Assembly (NCBI GenBank): GCA_904387055.1
Contig: CAJFKV010000015.1
Span: 1 to 42,356 of the forward strand
Source of the DNA: Candidatus Heteroruminococcus faecigallinarum
GTDB taxonomy: Bacteria > Bacillota > Clostridia > Oscillospirales > Ruminococcaceae
DNA length: 42,356 nucleotides
Direction of reading: 5' to 3'
Below the pieces are notes generated by a model that had not been told where the DNA came from, did no database searches, and was given only the letters and a program-made list of their open reading frames with translations. How positions within the stretch are numbered: the stretch's first letter is position 1; each line of letters opens with the position of its first letter. Shown here piece by piece: positions 38,700 through 42,356 of this stretch. Made by a program: the position numbers and the translations under genes.

Positions 38700-39698
38700 A
38701 TGTACGATCAAAAAATCATCGACAGCGCCATGCGCCGCCTGTCCCACCGGCGCCAGCAGGCCCTGCTCACCGCCCAGCAGCGGCGGGAGGAGCTGAGCCA
38801 GGCCCACCCCCGTTTGGAAGAAACCCTCCGCCAGCTGGGCGAGACCGGGCCCCAGCTGGTGAAGGCGGTCCTTGCCCGCCGCCCCCAGGAGGAGATCCGC
38901 CGCCTCCAGGACCGGAACCTTGCCCTCCAGGAGGAGATGTCCCTCCTGCTGAAGGAGCTGGGCCTCCCGGCCGACTACCTGGAGCCTTCCTTCCACTGCT
39001 CCCTCTGCCAGGACACCGGCTTCCAGAATGGCAAGCGGTGCTCCTGCCTGGAGGCCCTGCTGAAGGAGGAGGCCTGCCGCGCCCTTCCCACCCTGGACGG
39101 AGGCGGCCAGTATCAGTTTTCCAATTTTTCCCTGGACTATTACAGCCAGAGAAGCCCCGCCCCCGGCCGTCCCTCCCCCCGCCAGCGGATGGAGGGCGTC
39201 CTGGCCAAATGCCGGGCCTATGTGACCCCGTTCCTGCCCCGGGGGGAGAGCCTTCTCTTCATTGGGCGCACCGGCCTGGGCAAAACCCATCTCTCCCTGG
39301 CGGTGGCCGGGGAGGCGGCCCGCCAGGGCTTCGGGGTGGTGTATGCCTCGGCCCAGGGGATCTGCGACCGGGCCGAGCGGGTGAAATTCGGCCGGGACGA
39401 GGACGGCTCCGACGGGCAGTTCCTGCGGGCCGCCTACGGTTGCGACCTGCTTGTGCTGGACGATCTGGGGTCCGAGTACAGCTCCCCTCTGTCCAACGCC
39501 ACCCTCTTCGACCTGGTCAACAGCCGCCTGCTGGACCGGCGGGCCACCCTCATCAGCACCAACCTTTCCCCCGACGAGATGGAGCGCAAGTACTCCGAGC
39601 GGCTGGTGTCCCGCCTGCTGTGCGGCTATGCCATGCTGTACTTCGAAGGGGAGGATATCCGTCAGCAAAAGCGATTGGAGGAGGCCGGAAGCCGGTAA
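38700..39698 (+). CDS. dnaC: DnaC/DnaI-type helicase loader ATPase
   Basis: A 332-residue AAA+ ATPase. The N-terminal ~90 residues are a coiled-coil-like, Gln/Glu/Arg-rich region, followed by a zinc-type cluster CSLCQDTGFQNGKRCSC (~residues 100-116). Walker A GRTGLGKTHL is near 189-198, Walker B CDLLVLDDLG near 250, and the sensor segment TLISTNLSPDEM near 285. It should load the replicative helicase together with DnaD. A terminator follows. Confidence 0.95.
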   Translation: MYDQKIIDSAMRRLSHRRQQALLTAQQRREELSQAHPRLEETLRQLGETGPQLVKAVLARRPQEEIRRLQDRNLALQEEMSLLLKELGLPADYLEPSFHCSLCQDTGFQNGKRCSCLEALLKEEACRALPTLDGGGQYQFSNFSLDYYSQRSPAPGRPSPRQRMEGVLAKCRAYVTPFLPRGESLLFIGRTGLGKTHLSLAVAGEAARQGFGVVYASAQGICDRAERVKFGRDEDGSDGQFLRAAYGCDLLVLDDLGSEYSSPLSNATLFDLVNSRLLDRRATLISTNLSPDEMERKYSERLVSRLLCGYAMLYFEGEDIRQQKRLEEAGSR

Positions 39699-39732
39699 AC
39701 AAAGCCCCCCCTTTTTCCCTCATCCACCCCAC

Positions 39733-39780
39733 CCGGGGAGACGAAGCCTGCCAGGGCCCCGTCTCCCCGGCTGTTTTTTT
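39733..39780 (+). terminator. dnaD-dnaC terminator
   Basis: Arms CCGGGGAGACG (39733-39743) and CGTCTCCCCGG (39760-39770), then CTG and seven T (39774-39780). Confidence 0.9.
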
Positions 39781-39878
39781 CCTCCTCAACAATCCCTCCC
39801 CCGTCGAATAGGATAGGAGGAAGGCCCCTGCCCTCGGGGCGGCGGCCACCCTTGTACTTGGGAAGGAGTTGTTGCACC

Positions 39879-40145
39879 ATGGACACCACCCAACCGATGT
39901 CCCAGCTGAAGGAGGGGCAGGACGCTGTGGTGACCTGCCTGGAGCTGGACGGCGCCATCCGCCGCCGGCTGATAGATCTTGGCCTGATGGAGAATACCCC
40001 CGTCCGCTGCCTGCAGAAAAGCCCCTGGGGGGACCCGGCCGCCTACTGGATCCGGGGGGCGGTGATCGCCCTGCGCCGGGAGGACAGCAGCCGCATCCTG
40101 GTCCGTCCTCTGCCCGGGGAAGGAGGGGACCAGCCATGGGACTGA
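39879..40145 (+). CDS. feoA: Ferrous iron transport protein A
   Basis: An 88-residue SH3-like FeoA protein. The ATG at 39879 follows AAGGAG; the N-terminal extension in the longer frame is not family-like. LKEGQDAVVTCLELDGAIRR and LIDLGLMENTPVRC are the family pattern. FeoA assists or regulates FeoB at the membrane. Its stop overlaps the feoB start by 10 bases. I see no clear Fur or MntR box in the 180-base upstream region; a GCCCC/GGGGC hairpin sits there. Confidence 0.92.
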   Translation: MDTTQPMSQLKEGQDAVVTCLELDGAIRRRLIDLGLMENTPVRCLQKSPWGDPAAYWIRGAVIALRREDSSRILVRPLPGEGGDQPWD

Positions 40146-42259
40146 CCGCCCAATCCACCGGCCGCCGGGCCCGCGCTCCGGACTCTGTTCCCCTCCGGGA
40201 ACCGGGGACACGCCTTCTGGCCCTGGCGGGGAACCCCAATGTGGGAAAAAGCACCCTCTTCAACGCCCTTACCAACCTCCACCAGCACACCGGGAACTGG
40301 CCCGGCAAAACGGTGGCCTGCGCCCAGGGGGAGTTTGGACGGAAGGGGACCCGCTGGCGGGTGGTGGATCTCCCCGGTACATATTCCCTCCTGGCCCATT
40401 CCGCCGAGGAGGAGGTGGCCCGGGATGTTCTCTGCTTTGGCGGGGCGGATGCTGTGGTGGTGGTCTGTGACGGCACCTGCCTGGCCCACAGCCTCACCCT
40501 GGCCCTCCAGGTGGCAGAGCTCTGCCCCCGCACCGTCCTCTGCGTCAATCTCCTGGACGAGGCGGCCAAGAAGGGAATCCGGCTGGACCTGCCCGCCCTG
40601 GAGGACTTCCTGGGCATTCCGGTGGTGGGAACCAGCGCCCGCTCCGGTAGGGGGCTGGAGCCCCTTCTGGAGGCGGTGGACCGGGTTTGCGCCGGCGAGG
40701 AGGCCCACCCCCTCGTCCTTCCCTATCCGGAGGAGGTAGAGCGGGGGATGGCGCGGATCCTGCCGGCGCTGGAGAGGTATCTTCCCCCCTCCCTGCCTCC
40801 CCGGTGGGCCGCGCTCCGCCTTCTGGAGGGGGACCGGGCCCTCTGCCGGGGGATTTCCCAGGCGGCCGGGAGGGAGTGGACCCTGGCGCCGGCCCTTGTC
40901 CGAGCGGTGGAAGCGGCCCGGAAGGGGCTGGGTTCCCTGCCCGCCCACCGGCTGCGGGACCGGATTGCCGCCTCGGTCCTGTCCTATGGGGAAGAAGCCT
41001 GCCGCCGGGCGGTCCTCTCCCCCGGCAGCCATCGCCGGGACCGGTTTTGGGACCGGATTCTCACCAGCCGGGCCACCGGCATCCCCATGATGCTCCTCCT
41101 GCTGGGGGTGGTCCTGTGGCTCACCATCGCCGGGGCCAACGGGCTCTCCCAGCTTCTCGCCCAGGGGTTGGGCTGGATTCAAAACCAGCTCTCCCTCCTC
41201 CTTTCCTGGCTGAACGCCCCCGGCTGGCTCCACGGGGCCCTGGTGGAGGGGGTTGTCCAGGTGGTCTTCTGGGTGGTGGCGGTGATGCTGCCGCCTATGG
41301 CCATCTTCTTCCCCCTCTTCACCCTGCTGGAGGACCTGGGTTACCTGCCCCGGGTGGCCTTCAACCTGGACCACTGCTTCCAGCGGGCTCACACCTGCGG
41401 CAAGCAGGCCCTCACCATGGCCATGGGATTTGGCTGCAACGCCGCCGGGGTGGTGGGCTGCCGGATCATCGATTCCCCCCGGGAGCGGCTGATCGCCATC
41501 CTGACCAACAGCTTTGTCCCCTGCAACGGCCGTTTTCCCACCTTGATCGCCCTGCTGGCCCTCCTGACGGCAGGCAGCACCTGTTCCAGCCTGTGGGGGG
41601 CGGTGCTTCTCACCGGGCTTCTCCTCCTGGGGGTTCTGCTCACCTTTCTGGCTTCCCGCCTTCTCTCCTCCACCCTCCTGCGGGGGATGCCCTCCTCCTT
41701 TGCCCTGGAGCTGCCCCCCTACCGGCGGCCTCAGGTGGGGCAGGTGCTGGTCCGCTCCCTGCTGGACCGCACCGTCTTTGTCCTGGGACGGGCGGCGGCG
41801 GTGGCGGCCCCGGCGGGGCTTCTCCTCTGGCTCCTGGCCAATCTCCAGCTGGGCGGGGACAGCCTGCTGGCCTATGGCGTCCGCCTGCTGGACCCTGTCG
41901 GGCGGCTGCTGGGGATGGACGGGGCGATCCTCCTCGCCTTTGTATTGGCCTTCCCCGCCAACGAGCTCTTTCTCCCCGTCCTCATGATGATCTATCTGTC
42001 GGCCGGGTCCCTCGCCCCGGTGGGGGATCTCTCCCAGCTCCAGCCCCTCCTGGCGGCCCACGGGTGGACGGGGGTCACCGTCTGCTCCACCCTCCTCTTC
42101 TGCCTGGTTCACTGGCCCTGTTCCACCACCTGCCTCACCATCGCCCGGGAAACCGGCAGCAAACGGTGGACCCTGCTGGGCATTCTTCTGCCTGCCGGAA
42201 CAGGGATGCTCCTCTGTTTTCTCTTCGCCGGCGCCGCACGCCTGCTGGGGATGGCATGA
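40136..42259 (+). CDS. feoB: Ferrous iron transport protein B
   Basis: A 707-residue FeoB with start at 40136, overlapping feoA. The N-terminal G-protein domain has GNPNVGKST (G1), DLPGTYSL (G3) and a G4-position CVNLLDEA in which the usual NxxD appears as NLLD. A helical S-domain (~180-300) follows, then the transmembrane part with the conserved Gate motifs around MGFGCNAAGVVGCRII and SFVPCNGRFPTLIAL, including the cysteines FeoB uses in iron passage. It imports Fe2+, which fits an anaerobe. Length is slightly below that of E. coli FeoB. Confidence 0.96.
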   Translation: MGLTAQSTGRRARAPDSVPLREPGTRLLALAGNPNVGKSTLFNALTNLHQHTGNWPGKTVACAQGEFGRKGTRWRVVDLPGTYSLLAHSAEEEVARDVLCFGGADAVVVVCDGTCLAHSLTLALQVAELCPRTVLCVNLLDEAAKKGIRLDLPALEDFLGIPVVGTSARSGRGLEPLLEAVDRVCAGEEAHPLVLPYPEEVERGMARILPALERYLPPSLPPRWAALRLLEGDRALCRGISQAAGREWTLAPALVRAVEAARKGLGSLPAHRLRDRIAASVLSYGEEACRRAVLSPGSHRRDRFWDRILTSRATGIPMMLLLLGVVLWLTIAGANGLSQLLAQGLGWIQNQLSLLLSWLNAPGWLHGALVEGVVQVVFWVVAVMLPPMAIFFPLFTLLEDLGYLPRVAFNLDHCFQRAHTCGKQALTMAMGFGCNAAGVVGCRIIDSPRERLIAILTNSFVPCNGRFPTLIALLALLTAGSTCSSLWGAVLLTGLLLLGVLLTFLASRLLSSTLLRGMPSSFALELPPYRRPQVGQVLVRSLLDRTVFVLGRAAAVAAPAGLLLWLLANLQLGGDSLLAYGVRLLDPVGRLLGMDGAILLAFVLAFPANELFLPVLMMIYLSAGSLAPVGDLSQLQPLLAAHGWTGVTVCSTLLFCLVHWPCSTTCLTIARETGSKRWTLLGILLPAGTGMLLCFLFAGAARLLGMA

Positions 42260-42267
42260 ATAAAAAT

Positions 42268-42290
42268 CCCCCCGCAAAGCGGGGGGTATT
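42268..42290 (+). terminator. feoAB terminator
   Basis: CCCCCCGC (42268-42275), loop AAA, GCGGGGGG (42279-42286), then TATTT. It lies 8 bases after the feoB stop. Confidence 0.8.
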
Positions 42291-42356
42291 TCAGTTTCGG
42301 GCAAAGCCCTAATACTACAGGCTACGCACAAGTGCGTCGTCTATTGGCCTGCCAGC
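42287..42356. other. Gene-free window edge with small inverted repeat
   Basis: The last 70 bases carry no supported gene. ACGCAC (42324-42329), AA, GTGCGT (42332-42337) is a perfect inverted repeat, without a following T-run. The stretch is less GC-rich than its neighbours. It may be the start of a further element outside the window. Confidence 0.35.

Noticed and set aside
42287..42356. Edge inverted repeat as an integron attC or insertion-sequence end
   Set aside because: No attC core sites, no transposase and only 6-bp arms; too little sequence to support it.

Overview
The window is GC-rich and densely coding and reads as chromosomal core of a spore-forming-lineage Clostridium relative, most likely an Oscillospirales (Flavonifractor/Intestinimonas-like) gut anaerobe. 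This rests on SpoVG, the DnaD/DnaC-type helicase-loading pair, a recD2-comF-mreB block, an NfnAB electron-bifurcating transhydrogenase, TSCPD and DegV proteins, AGGAGG ribosome binding sites and SigA-type promoters. The taxon is inference; no rRNA is present. I see no tRNA, CRISPR array, insertion sequence or phage gene.

Layout. 1-236 is a run of seven adjacent hairpins ending in a terminator. 235-2161 (minus) is a GntR/YtrA-type regulator, ABC ATPase and permease operon with a clear promoter/operator. 2326-3930 is an ABC-F protein. 4038-6489 is a PLP decarboxylase divergent from a LysR regulator. 6576-14669 carries housekeeping genes: murC, spoVG, rlmH, a YycJ-type hydrolase with a small membrane ORF, murA, a hypothetical gene, pyrF and pyrC. 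14944-15727 holds three small genes (DUF4177-like, three-helix membrane protein, zinc ribbon). 15866-17581 is a BlaI/BlaR1-like pair behind two palindromic operators. 17644-19168 has a PAP2 phosphatase and a metallo-hydrolase.

19257-21486 is nfnAB behind a long structured leader that contains an intrinsic terminator. 21987-29230 is the most unusual region: a three-gene operon with its own promoter. It encodes a 1620-residue protein joining an HD-hydrolase-like domain, a long helical-repeat region, a NadD-like nucleotidyltransferase domain, an acetyltransferase-like domain and a phosphoribosyltransferase-like domain, then an LDH/MDH-like dehydrogenase and an FMN-reductase-like protein with a cysteine cluster. 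This looks like an uncharacterised nucleotide/redox-cofactor system and is my main candidate for something undescribed.

29447-34563 (plus) is degV, recD2, comF and mreB. 34629-37068 (minus) has two hypothetical proteins, a 26-residue membrane peptide, a TSCPD protein and a PHP-domain protein whose leader holds a strong imperfect hairpin and a 14-bp tandem repeat. 37656-39698 is dnaD-dnaC, and 39879-42259 is feoA-feoB for ferrous iron uptake, closed by a terminator. The last ~70 bases hold only a small inverted repeat.
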